Shown here one piece after another: positions 1 through 6,032 of a stretch of DNA of 6,334 bases (positions are counted from its first letter, which is position 1; each line of letters opens with the position of its first letter). Location: positions 6,335-12,668 of the forward strand of contig MHXC01000053.1 in assembly GCA_001824325.1 (NCBI GenBank), read 5' to 3'. The notes under the pieces were generated by a model. The model was not told the DNA's origin. It saw only the letters and a program-made list of their open reading frames with translations, and did not search any database. This DNA comes from Parcubacteria group bacterium RIFCSPHIGHO2_01_FULL_47_10b. GTDB lineage: Bacteria; Patescibacteriota; Minisyncoccia; 2-01-FULL-47-10. Made by a program: the position numbers and the translations under genes.

Positions 1-2828
1 AACGAATCATCCGCTTCCTTTTCAAGCTCGGCCTCGTAGCCGTGCTTTTTGGGGTGCTTTTTGGCATTGGTATATTCGTCTATTTCGCGAAAGATCTCCC
101 AGATCCTGACGTTGCCATAACCCAAGGACCAACCGAGTCAACTAAAATCTATGATCGCACCGGCACGGCGCTCCTCTATGAAATCGCAGGAGAGCAACGC
201 CGAACCGTGATTCCATACGACCAGGTTCCGCAAGACCTCAAAGATGCCACAGTTGCCATCGAAGACAAAGATTTTTATACGCATTATGGTTTCGACTTAC
301 GCGGCATTGCACGGGCAGTGCTCGTTAATATACGCGGCGGCAGCGTTTCTCAAGGCGGCTCGACAATCACGCAACAATATATCAAAAAAGCATTATTGTC
401 AGACGAGCGCACATTCACCCGAAAAATCAAAGAGGTTATTCTCGCCATTTTATTGGAGCGCCGGTACAGCAAAGATGAAATATTGGGCTTTTATCTCAAC
501 CAAATTCCCTATGGTTCAAACGCATACGGGATAGAATCGGCGTCACAAACATTTTTTGCCAAACCAGCCGTCGACCTTTCACTTGTTGAGGCGGCCACGC
601 TCGCCGCGCTTCCACAAGCCCCTTCATATTTATCGCCGTATGGGTCACACCCCGAAGACTTGGCCGATCGCCGCGAGTTGGTGCTCACAAGAATGCGCGA
701 ACAGGGATATATCAATGCAGAAGAGCTCGCCGCCGCGCTGACGACCAATGTCTCGTTCGCTAAACGACGAACCGGTATTAAAGCGCCTCATTTCGTCATG
801 TATATCATCGAACAGTTGGAAGAAAAATTCGGGAAAGACGCGCTTGAAACCGGCGGCTATACCGTGATCACAACGCTCAATTATGACTTACAGCAGCGCG
901 CCGAGCAGATCGTGGCAAATCAAGCAGAACTAAATGAAAAGAATTACAATGCGGGTAATGCCGCGCTCGTATCGCTCGACACGCATACCGGAGAAATTAT
1001 CGCCATGGTGGGATCGCGCGACTTCGACGACATTGAACATGATGGCCAGGTCAATGTTACTATCCGACCCCGCCAACCCGGGTCATCATTTAAGCCGTTT
1101 GCCTACGCCACTGCATTCGCCAAGGGCTATTCACCAGATACGATGCTCTTCGATCTCGAAACGGTATTTCCCGGCGGCCCCGAGGGGCCCTATGCGCCGC
1201 CAAACTATACCGGTACATTTAGCGGCCCCGTGACAATGCGCCAGGCACTTGCGCGATCGCTTAATATCCCGGCGGTCAAAACGCTTTATCTTGCCGGCAT
1301 CGACGACACCATAAAAACCGCTGAATCACTCGGCATCACTACGCTCACCGATCGGTCGCGCTTCGGCCTTGCGCTTGTGCTCGGCGCCGGCGAGGTAAAG
1401 CCGCTAGAAATGGCTGCAGCATACGGCGCATTCGCGACAGAAGGAACGCGAGTAACGCCAGTACCAATACTTTCAATCACCAACAAAACAGACAAGGCCA
1501 TCGAATGGGATCAACGAGTCCAACGGGCTGATACTACTTCCAATAGTCGCGCTCTTCAAAAATCTAACATGGCGCTCAATCCTGAAATCGCGCGCCAAAT
1601 TAACAGCATTCTTTCGGACAACGAAGCTCGTTCAGTAGTATTTGGCCGCAATAATCGCTTGGTTATCCCTGGGTATAGTGTTGCGGCGAAAACTGGTACC
1701 ACGAATGATTTCCACGACGCATGGACCATTGGGTACTCGCCCTCAATCGTCACGGCAGTATGGGTCGGGAATAATAACAACGAGGAGATGCGAAAGGGGG
1801 CTGATGGGTCTGTGGTTGCCGCGCCGATCTGGAACGCATTTATGGTCGAAGCGCTGCGCTCCCTAGAAAACGCAGCAACTGAATCATTTACCCCGCCGCA
1901 ACCAGTCGTTACCAATAAGTCTGTTCTCGATGGGAATTTTGCCACCGAACGCATCGTCAACATCGACACTGTGACTGGCAAGCTTGCCACCGAATTTACC
2001 CCACCAGACCTTATTGAACAACGTTCGTATCGCGAGGTGCATTCAATTTTGCACTACGTACAAAAAGATAATCCACGAGGACCGATTCCAACACCAGACG
2101 AGCGAGACCCAGAATACGAAAAGTGGGAAGCGCCTGTACGGGAATGGGTTGCACAACAGTCAGTAAGCGAGGGATATAATCAACTACCGCCAACAGAAGT
2201 GGACGACATTCATACGTCGACCAACCGCCCAACGATCAGAATCACGAGCCCAAACGATGGAGCATCGGTAAAAAGCGATGCCGTGGATATCCACGTTGTT
2301 GCCAATTCTTCATTCGACATTCAACAAGTTGATTTTTTTCTCGACAATGAGTTTATTGGGACCGATAAGCGATTCCCCTATGAAATAACTGCAACGATTC
2401 CACGGAACGGATCGCCACACGATTTTGTAATTACGGCGAAAGTATTTGATGATGCGCTCAACCAAGCCAGTGATTCTATTTCTATCACAACGGGAGATTC
2501 ACCAATTAAGCCGCGTGAAACGAGCGACTCGCTTACCGTCACCATAGATGATATCATCGAGTCAGCTCCTCCGTATCGTATTTCATTTGAACTCACAGGA
2601 GAAACCCAAAAAGCAAGTGCAACGATCTATTACGCGCCCATAGACAACCCCGATCAATGGAAAGAAATTAAGGCATATGCGTCCATATCAGAGGGTCGCT
2701 ATTCATTCCGTTGGCGTACCGCGCCGAACGAGCCCGGTAAATACGCCCTATTTGTACTTATAGAAGACGTCGATGGGACAGTCATTAAAAGCCCAACAAC
2801 GCCCTTCGCGGTTTCCCAAAAGCGCTAA
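1..2828 (+). CDS. Bifunctional class A penicillin-binding protein (PBP1A-like), 5' partial, with C-terminal Ig-like domains
   Basis: Cell-wall synthase, anchored in the membrane, that polymerises lipid II into glycan strands and crosslinks the stem peptides. The frame is open to the left edge (first full codon at 3), so the start lies outside; GTG at 42 falls inside the membrane segment and is unlikely to be the start. Numbering from that GTG: a hydrophobic anchor up to about residue 17; glycosyltransferase family 51 motifs EDKDFYTHYG (catalytic Glu74), GGSTITQQ (105-112) and RKIKE (127-131); transpeptidase motifs SSFK (nucleophile Ser348), SLN (406-408) and KTG (550-552). All key residues are present. 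After a linker come an Ig-like domain (about 729-818, Big_7-like, beginning RPTIRITSP) and a second probable beta-sandwich (about 828-925). The gene ends tail to tail with the DciA-like gene. The enzyme class is certain; the role of the Ig-like tail (wall or protein binding) is inferred. Confidence 0.95.
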   Translation, partial: RIIRFLFKLGLVAVLFGVLFGIGIFVYFAKDLPDPDVAITQGPTESTKIYDRTGTALLYEIAGEQRRTVIPYDQVPQDLKDATVAIEDKDFYTHYGFDLRGIARAVLVNIRGGSVSQGGSTITQQYIKKALLSDERTFTRKIKEVILAILLERRYSKDEILGFYLNQIPYGSNAYGIESASQTFFAKPAVDLSLVEAATLAALPQAPSYLSPYGSHPEDLADRRELVLTRMREQGYINAEELAAALTTNVSFAKRRTGIKAPHFVMYIIEQLEEKFGKDALETGGYTVITTLNYDLQQRAEQIVANQAELNEKNYNAGNAALVSLDTHTGEIIAMVGSRDFDDIEHDGQVNVTIRPRQPGSSFKPFAYATAFAKGYSPDTMLFDLETVFPGGPEGPYAPPNYTGTFSGPVTMRQALARSLNIPAVKTLYLAGIDDTIKTAESLGITTLTDRSRFGLALVLGAGEVKPLEMAAAYGAFATEGTRVTPVPILSITNKTDKAIEWDQRVQRADTTSNSRALQKSNMALNPEIARQINSILSDNEARSVVFGRNNRLVIPGYSVAAKTGTTNDFHDAWTIGYSPSIVTAVWVGNNNNEEMRKGADGSVVAAPIWNAFMVEALRSLENAATESFTPPQPVVTNKSVLDGNFATERIVNIDTVTGKLATEFTPPDLIEQRSYREVHSILHYVQKDNPRGPIPTPDERDPEYEKWEAPVREWVAQQSVSEGYNQLPPTEVDDIHTSTNRPTIRITSPNDGASVKSDAVDIHVVANSSFDIQQVDFFLDNEFIGTDKRFPYEITATIPRNGSPHDFVITAKVFDDALNQASDSISITTGDSPIKPRETSDSLTVTIDDIIESAPPYRISFELTGETQKASATIYYAPIDNPDQWKEIKAYASISEGRYSFRWRTAPNEPGKYALFVLIEDVDGTVIKSPTTPFAVSQKR

Positions 2829-3124
2829 ACAATTCGCACTAATATCTGCGTCACTATTACCCGCCCCGCTCGCCGGTTTATCTTTGTTATCAGTTCTTGT
2901 GCGCGTAGCCGTATATCCTGCGCCACGTAAGCATTCGGCGCCAACACGCCGGCTTGGCGCGTTTTACTCGCCACAAACTGCAATTTCACCGTGTCATATC
3001 CCTCACCATGAAGAACCTCGGCAACAATTGTCTCTCCGGCCGAAAGCGCTTTTGTATTATTTGAACCCTCCGACGACAATATTGAGCGAGCTCGCTTCGC
3101 CAATAAACTATTGAGATCCTGCAT
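2825..3124 (-). CDS. Short DUF721/DciA-like protein, candidate replicative helicase loader
   Basis: A 99-residue protein. Its second half (about 57-98) has the DUF721/DciA pattern: a strand with GVL, a segment resembling the family's aqELrl stretch (VAQDIRLRAQELITKIN), then a glycine turn and a final beta strand ending LVRI. DciA helps load the replicative helicase in bacteria without DnaC or DnaI; that role is known for the family and inferred here. ATG at 3124 lies one base after the dnaN TGA and has a strong AAAGGAG Shine-Dalgarno inside the end of dnaN, so the two genes are probably co-transcribed and translationally coupled. It is shorter than typical DciA and I see no extra domain. The TAG stop overlaps the stop of the convergent penicillin-binding protein gene. 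The gene is real with good confidence; the family call is moderate because the domain is divergent. Confidence 0.65.
   Translation of the reverse strand: MQDLNSLLAKRARSILSSEGSNNTKALSAGETIVAEVLHGEGYDTVKLQFVASKTRQAGVLAPNAYVAQDIRLRAQELITKINRRAGRVIVTQILVRIV
2938..2966 (+). terminator. Candidate intrinsic terminator for the penicillin-binding protein gene, antisense within the DciA-like gene
   Basis: A perfect 7-bp stem (GCGCCAA at 2938-2944, TTGGCGC at 2954-2960) with a 9-nt loop is followed directly by GTTTTA. On the plus strand this is the layout of a Rho-independent terminator with a short U-tract. It lies about 110 bases past the PBP stop, inside the opposing gene, where a terminator would have to be because the two genes overlap at their ends. 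The T-tract is short and the stem could be a coincidence of coding sequence. Confidence 0.4.
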
Positions 3125-3125
3125 A

Positions 3126-4235
3126 TCACTCCTTTATGGGCATTACTACATAGATAAAGTCCTTGGCTTCTTTTGCGCGAATCAAGAGTTTTTTAAACTG
3201 CTTATCAAAACGGAATATCGCTGTGTTCCCCTCGATATTTGCCAGTCCGTCGAGTAAGAATCGATAATTAAACACTGCCTTTAAGTCCTCTCCCTGAGCT
3301 TTAACGGGTACCACAACCGTTGTCTCTCCCATCGCAGATGATCCTGCTTGTAGTGTGAGTTGCTGTTGTTTTACTGAAATATCACACTTTACATCATTTG
3401 TTTTTGGACTAAAAAGGCTCGCTAATTTAATTTTTTCCACAATCGTCGGCTTTGGTATTACACACTCAAGTCCAAATTCCTGCGGAACCACTTTTTTGTA
3501 ATCCGGATACACTCCCTCTATTAACCGCGACACGACATGAATATCGCCCATATCGAATAGCGCCTGGCTCTGTTCAACCGATAATACAAGCTCCTCGCCC
3601 TGATATTCCATAAGCCGAATAAGTTCTTGTACCGCCTTAAGAGGGATTATCATTTTAATCGGGTCGTCCTTTTTTGTAAGCGGCGATTGGAGCTTTATCT
3701 TTTTCTCCCCAAGGCGAAAACTATCTGTTCCAACCAAACATAGTTGATCTTCTTCAATAATAATATATGCCCCTGATATTTCAGGTCGCGCCTCTGAGAT
3801 AACAATGATATTGGAAAGTTGCGCCAGACCCTTGCGGACTTCTTGCGCCGGCAATGAAAATGTTTTTTTACTCGATACTTTAGGGATTACCGGAAAATCA
3901 TCTACCGTAATACCTTTCACAAATCCTTCATACGACTCCGTTTTAATTACTAAGCCCATATCCTTTGACTCAATCTCGATTTTTTCAGCATCCAGTCCTG
4001 ATACAATTTGATTCATGAGTTGCGCCGGCACGAGAACCGCCCCATCTTTCTCTATTTTCCCTTGTGCCCACACCTGAATGGCGATCTCGAGGTTTGTTGT
4101 AGAAAAACAAATCTTTTTATTTTTTACTTCAACAAGCATATACTCAAGCACAGGTAGGGAAAAATTTTTCGTCGTTATACGAGATACTGCTATGAGAGCT
4201 TTTTGAAGACGATTTTTGAATATAATAAATTTCAT
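3126..4235 (-). CDS. dnaN: DNA polymerase III beta subunit (sliding clamp)
   Basis: Ring-shaped clamp that tethers DNA polymerase III and other partners to DNA. From ATG at 4235 it has 369 residues, close to the E. coli length (366). The N-terminus MKFIIFKNRLQKAL matches the usual clamp start, so I prefer it over the in-frame GTG at 4307, which would add 24 residues coded by box-like origin sequence. Family landmarks: SLPVL near residue 26, RPEISGAYI (about 160), GTDSFRLG (169-176), LIEGVYPDY (238-246) and the C-terminal YVVMPIKE, which helps form the partner-binding pocket. Three clamp domains of about 125 residues each fit the length. No Shine-Dalgarno is visible before 4235; the leader is CTA/CAA repeats and AT-rich. 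It sits 235 bp downstream of dnaA and one base before the DciA-like gene. Plus-strand composition is C over G, opposite to dnaA. Confidence 0.97.
   Translation of the reverse strand: MKFIIFKNRLQKALIAVSRITTKNFSLPVLEYMLVEVKNKKICFSTTNLEIAIQVWAQGKIEKDGAVLVPAQLMNQIVSGLDAEKIEIESKDMGLVIKTESYEGFVKGITVDDFPVIPKVSSKKTFSLPAQEVRKGLAQLSNIIVISEARPEISGAYIIIEEDQLCLVGTDSFRLGEKKIKLQSPLTKKDDPIKMIIPLKAVQELIRLMEYQGEELVLSVEQSQALFDMGDIHVVSRLIEGVYPDYKKVVPQEFGLECVIPKPTIVEKIKLASLFSPKTNDVKCDISVKQQQLTLQAGSSAMGETTVVVPVKAQGEDLKAVFNYRFLLDGLANIEGNTAIFRFDKQFKKLLIRAKEAKDFIYVVMPIKE
3129..3135 (-). promoter_or_regulatory. Shine-Dalgarno of the DciA-like gene
   Basis: AAAGGAG on the minus strand, 4 nt before the ATG at 3124. It lies within the last codons of dnaN and supports both the start choice and coupling with dnaN. 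It is the clearest ribosome binding site in the window. Confidence 0.8.
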
Positions 4236-4277
4236 ATAATATAGTTGTTGTTGTAGGGGGTGTGGATATGGGGATAA
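4221..4277 (-). other. Candidate origin unwinding element (DnaA boxes, C-tract, trinucleotide run, AT-rich DUE)
   Basis: Read on the minus strand: TTATCCCCA (4277-4269) and ATATCCACA (4269-4261), each one mismatch from TTATCCACA and sharing one base; a C-tract (4260-4256); the triplets CTA CAA CAA CAA CTA TAT TAT (4256-4236); then the dnaN ATG and a nearly pure A/T stretch (4241-4221). The order box, GC-rich spacer, triplets, AT-rich DNA is that described for the DnaA-trio unwinding region of Bacillus-type origins. The CAA triplets do not fit the published trio consensus, only CTA does, so the match is architectural. Confidence 0.5.
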
Positions 4278-4366
4278 GAGACGATTTCCTACGACCAACA
4301 AGCTCACCCTTTCAGCATACTACCTTTCATAAGCCATGTACAATGGGTGGAAAAGAATCGAACGCC

Positions 4367-4390
4367 GTGGGGCGAAAATCTATACCCCAC
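4367..4390. repeat. Inverted repeat (6-bp stem) in the dnaA-dnaN gap
   Basis: GTGGGG (4367-4372) and CCCCAC (4385-4390) are perfect complements around a 12-nt loop; TGGGT (4344-4348) and ACCCA (4393-4397) could extend the fold with a large internal loop. There is no T-tract on either strand, so it does not look like an intrinsic terminator. Its role is unknown, possibly a leader RNA fold or a protein site. Confidence 0.35.
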
Positions 4391-4460
4391 TAACCCACAT
4401 AATAATACGCTGATTCTGAACACATTTATGACCGACTTGCCCACAGCCCTATCAACAACT

Positions 4461-4469
4461 TTATCCACG
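4461..4469 (+). promoter_or_regulatory. DnaA box (TTATCCACG)
   Basis: One mismatch (last base) from the E. coli consensus TTATCCACA, lying directly next to the dnaA stop codon at the dnaA end of the intergenic gap. Its orientation is opposite to the two abutting boxes near dnaN. Confidence 0.6.
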
Positions 4470-4470
4470 C

Positions 4471-5895
4471 TTAGTAGTTATATATCCGGTCAGTGATCAT
4501 ATCAAGTTTCTCCTTAAATTCTTGGCTTGTCTTAAGTTTACGTTCAATTTTATCAACTGCATACATAACGGTAGTATGGTCTCTGCCGCCGAGGCGTCGG
4601 CCGATTTCAGGGAATGACTGTTGTAGTTTGGTGCGGAGCAGGTACATAATGAGCTGCCGCGGCATTGCAATTTCCTTGCGGCGATTTTTTCGAAGCAGGT
4701 CTTCTTTATTGATGTCGAAGTGCAACGCCACGGCATCAATAATTTTTTGTGGATTGATGCTCTTCTGTGTATTTGAGGAAAATTCCGCGACCACCTCTTC
4801 GATTTTTTCCTTTGAGAGTTCGCCACCAAGTTCGTTTAATGCAACAAGGCGATTCAAGGCACCCTCAAGCTCGCGGATATTTTGGGTAATTTTTGTGGCA
4901 ATAAGATCGATTATAGTGCCGTCGAGCAAAACATCAAATTCCTCGCATTTCTGCCGTAGAATGGCGACGCGCGTTTCATAATCAGGGGCGCCAATATCAA
5001 CAGGCATGCCGCCTTCGAAACGCGAGCGCAAACGGCCCTCAAGCGTAGGAATGGATTTTGGTGGGCGATCCGAGCTCAAAACGATCTGTTTGCCGGACTG
5101 ATATAAGTGGTTGAAGGTATGGAAAAATTCTTCCTGGGTTTTTTCTTTGCCGGCAATAAACTGCACATCATCGATAATCAAAAGATCTACCTGTCGGTAG
5201 AACTGTTGAAAAGCATCCGTGGTTTGAGAGCGAATCGCATTCACCAAGTCTGACGTAAATTTTTCTGAGCTTATATAGAGAACCTTTGCATTTTTATTGT
5301 GTTCGAGTAGCCGGTTGCCAATGGATTGTAATAGGTGTGTTTTGCCAAGGCCGACGCCGCCGTAGACAAAGAGGGGATTATACCGGGTGCCGGGGCTATT
5401 GGCGACGCTTTGAGCAGCTGCGTGCGCCAACTCATTAAACGGACCGACGATGAAATTTTCAAAGCGGTATCGGGGATTAATGCCTGAATCGTGCGTATGT
5501 CTGCCATTCATCGTTCCATTGCCAGACCCAACAAGAGCGAGTTGCGCAGTGGGCTGTTTTTGCGATGCTGACAAGGGGACTACGTCCATCGTCGGGGTTG
5601 GAGTTGTCTGCGGGTGTTGGCGGACAACCCGAGTAAGTATTGGTGTGGCAGGCGCCTTTATCAAATACTTTATTGAGCGAACCTCCGGCGCAATCGATCG
5701 AACGGTTTTGATAATCACCTCTGCGTGTTTTTGGTCCAACCATTCGCGATTAAAAATGCTGGGAACTGCAATAATAAGATCGGTGCCCTTTACTTCAAGG
5801 GCGCGAGTGCATTTGAACCACGTATTGAATATCGCCTTGGAGATTATAAGCTCAAGCTCCGCGAGCGATGCGTCCCATATTTCTTGTGCATTCAT
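4471..5895 (-). CDS. dnaA: Chromosomal replication initiator protein DnaA
   Basis: ATP-dependent initiator that binds DnaA boxes, opens oriC and recruits the helicase. It has 474 residues (E. coli 467) and all four domains: domain I (1-80, with EIWDASL and NTWF), a variable P/T/Q-rich linker (about 81-138), the AAA+ domain (about 140-350) and the DNA-binding domain (about 375-474). Visible motifs: Walker A GGVGLGKT (179-186), Walker B LLIIDDVQF (238-246), sensor 1 LSSDRPP (273-279), arginine finger Arg292 in RSRFEGG, sensor 2 Arg341 in IRELEGALNRL, and the signature GGRDHTTV (436-443). Arg405 aligns with the minor-groove Arg399 of E. coli. One oddity is AMPRQ (410-414), where many DnaAs have A-R-P-R-Q. 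ATG at 5895 gives the expected N-terminus; no strong Shine-Dalgarno is seen. A perfect DnaA box 9 bp upstream suggests autoregulation. dnaN follows 235 bp downstream. Confidence 0.98.
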   Translation of the reverse strand: MNAQEIWDASLAELELIISKAIFNTWFKCTRALEVKGTDLIIAVPSIFNREWLDQKHAEVIIKTVRSIAPEVRSIKYLIKAPATPILTRVVRQHPQTTPTPTMDVVPLSASQKQPTAQLALVGSGNGTMNGRHTHDSGINPRYRFENFIVGPFNELAHAAAQSVANSPGTRYNPLFVYGGVGLGKTHLLQSIGNRLLEHNKNAKVLYISSEKFTSDLVNAIRSQTTDAFQQFYRQVDLLIIDDVQFIAGKEKTQEEFFHTFNHLYQSGKQIVLSSDRPPKSIPTLEGRLRSRFEGGMPVDIGAPDYETRVAILRQKCEEFDVLLDGTIIDLIATKITQNIRELEGALNRLVALNELGGELSKEKIEEVVAEFSSNTQKSINPQKIIDAVALHFDINKEDLLRKNRRKEIAMPRQLIMYLLRTKLQQSFPEIGRRLGGRDHTTVMYAVDKIERKLKTSQEFKEKLDMITDRIYNY

Positions 5896-5904
5896 TGCAT
5901 GAGG

Positions 5905-5913
5905 TTATCCACA
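5905..5913 (+). promoter_or_regulatory. Perfect DnaA box next to the dnaA start
   Basis: TTATCCACA, identical to the E. coli high-affinity consensus, 9 bp upstream of the dnaA ATG. It would overlap the start site of the candidate dnaA promoter, as expected for DnaA autorepression, and could also be an origin site. It is the only perfect copy I found in the window. Confidence 0.8.
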
Positions 5914-5916
5914 TCC

Positions 5917-5946
5917 ATAGTACCTGAAAGTGGATAGGAAAAGCAA
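5917..5946 (-). promoter_or_regulatory. Candidate dnaA promoter
   Basis: On the minus strand: TTGCTT (5946-5941) as a -35, an 18-bp spacer, and TACTAT (5922-5917) as a -10. Matches to consensus are 3/6 and 4/6. Transcription would begin about 5910 and the perfect DnaA box would cover that point. The match is weak and rests mostly on position. Confidence 0.35.
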
Positions 5947-5948
5947 CC

Positions 5949-6002
5949 CCCTGATAAGTTCTGGATAACGCTGTGCATAAAATCTGGATAATTACTGGAT
6001 AT
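5949..6002 (+). repeat. Helically phased array of degenerate DnaA-box-like repeats
   Basis: Same-orientation 9-mers start at 5949 (CCCTGATAA), 5960 (TCTGGATAA), 5972 (TGTGCATAA), 5983 (TCTGGATAA) and 5994 (ACTGGATAT), with spacings 11, 12, 11 and 11 bp. Against TGTGGATAA the mismatches are 4, 1, 1, 1 and 3, so three members are good and the ends are weak. A further AGTGGATAG (two mismatches) starts at 5929. The spacing places the sites on one face of the helix, suiting cooperative DnaA binding. They are inverted relative to the perfect box at 5905. This is the second candidate half of oriC and probably overlaps rnpA and dnaA control sequences. Confidence 0.6.
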
Positions 6003-6032
6003 ACAGGGGAAATGTTGGTAAGCTGGGCTTAT

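Larger units (their letters stand above)
4236..4470. other. dnaA-dnaN intergenic region, probable half of a bipartite oriC
   Basis: A 235-bp gap between dnaA and dnaN without a credible ORF or RNA gene. It holds a box-like TTATCCACG (4461-4469) directly after the dnaA stop, weaker two-mismatch sites (TTGCCCACA 4437-4445, TAACCCACA 4391-4399), a small hairpin, and the candidate unwinding element at the dnaN end. Plus-strand GC skew changes sign across this gap (negative over dnaN, positive over dnaA). Location and content match the dnaA-dnaN half of split origins such as that of Bacillus; origin function itself is inferred. No convincing dnaN promoter was found here. Confidence 0.6.

Noticed and set aside
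2715..2740. Inverted repeat TACCG/CGGTA as terminator for the DciA-like transcript
   Set aside because: The stem is only 5 bp with a 13-nt loop and there is no T-tract on the minus strand.
2773..3114. Plus-strand frame of 113 codons over the DciA-like gene
   Set aside because: It begins inside the PBP gene in another frame, has no recognisable domain and lies opposite a gene with a strong Shine-Dalgarno and operon position.
4236..4307. Extended dnaN start at GTG 4307
   Set aside because: The 24 extra residues have no counterpart in the clamp family, whose usual start is the MKF at 4235, and they would be encoded by box and triplet sequence.
4493..4981. Plus-strand 162-codon frame within dnaA
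   Set aside because: Serine- and arginine-rich low-complexity shadow of the dnaA coding strand, without a family match I can recognise.
5987..5992. GATAAT as a -10 element for rnpA
   Set aside because: It matches TATAAT in 5 of 6 positions but there is no reasonable -35 at 16-18 bp, and the bases belong to the box array.
6012..6032. Upstream ATG for rnpA at 6012
   Set aside because: It is in frame and preceded by GGGG, but family similarity starts at 6033; kept as an alternative only.
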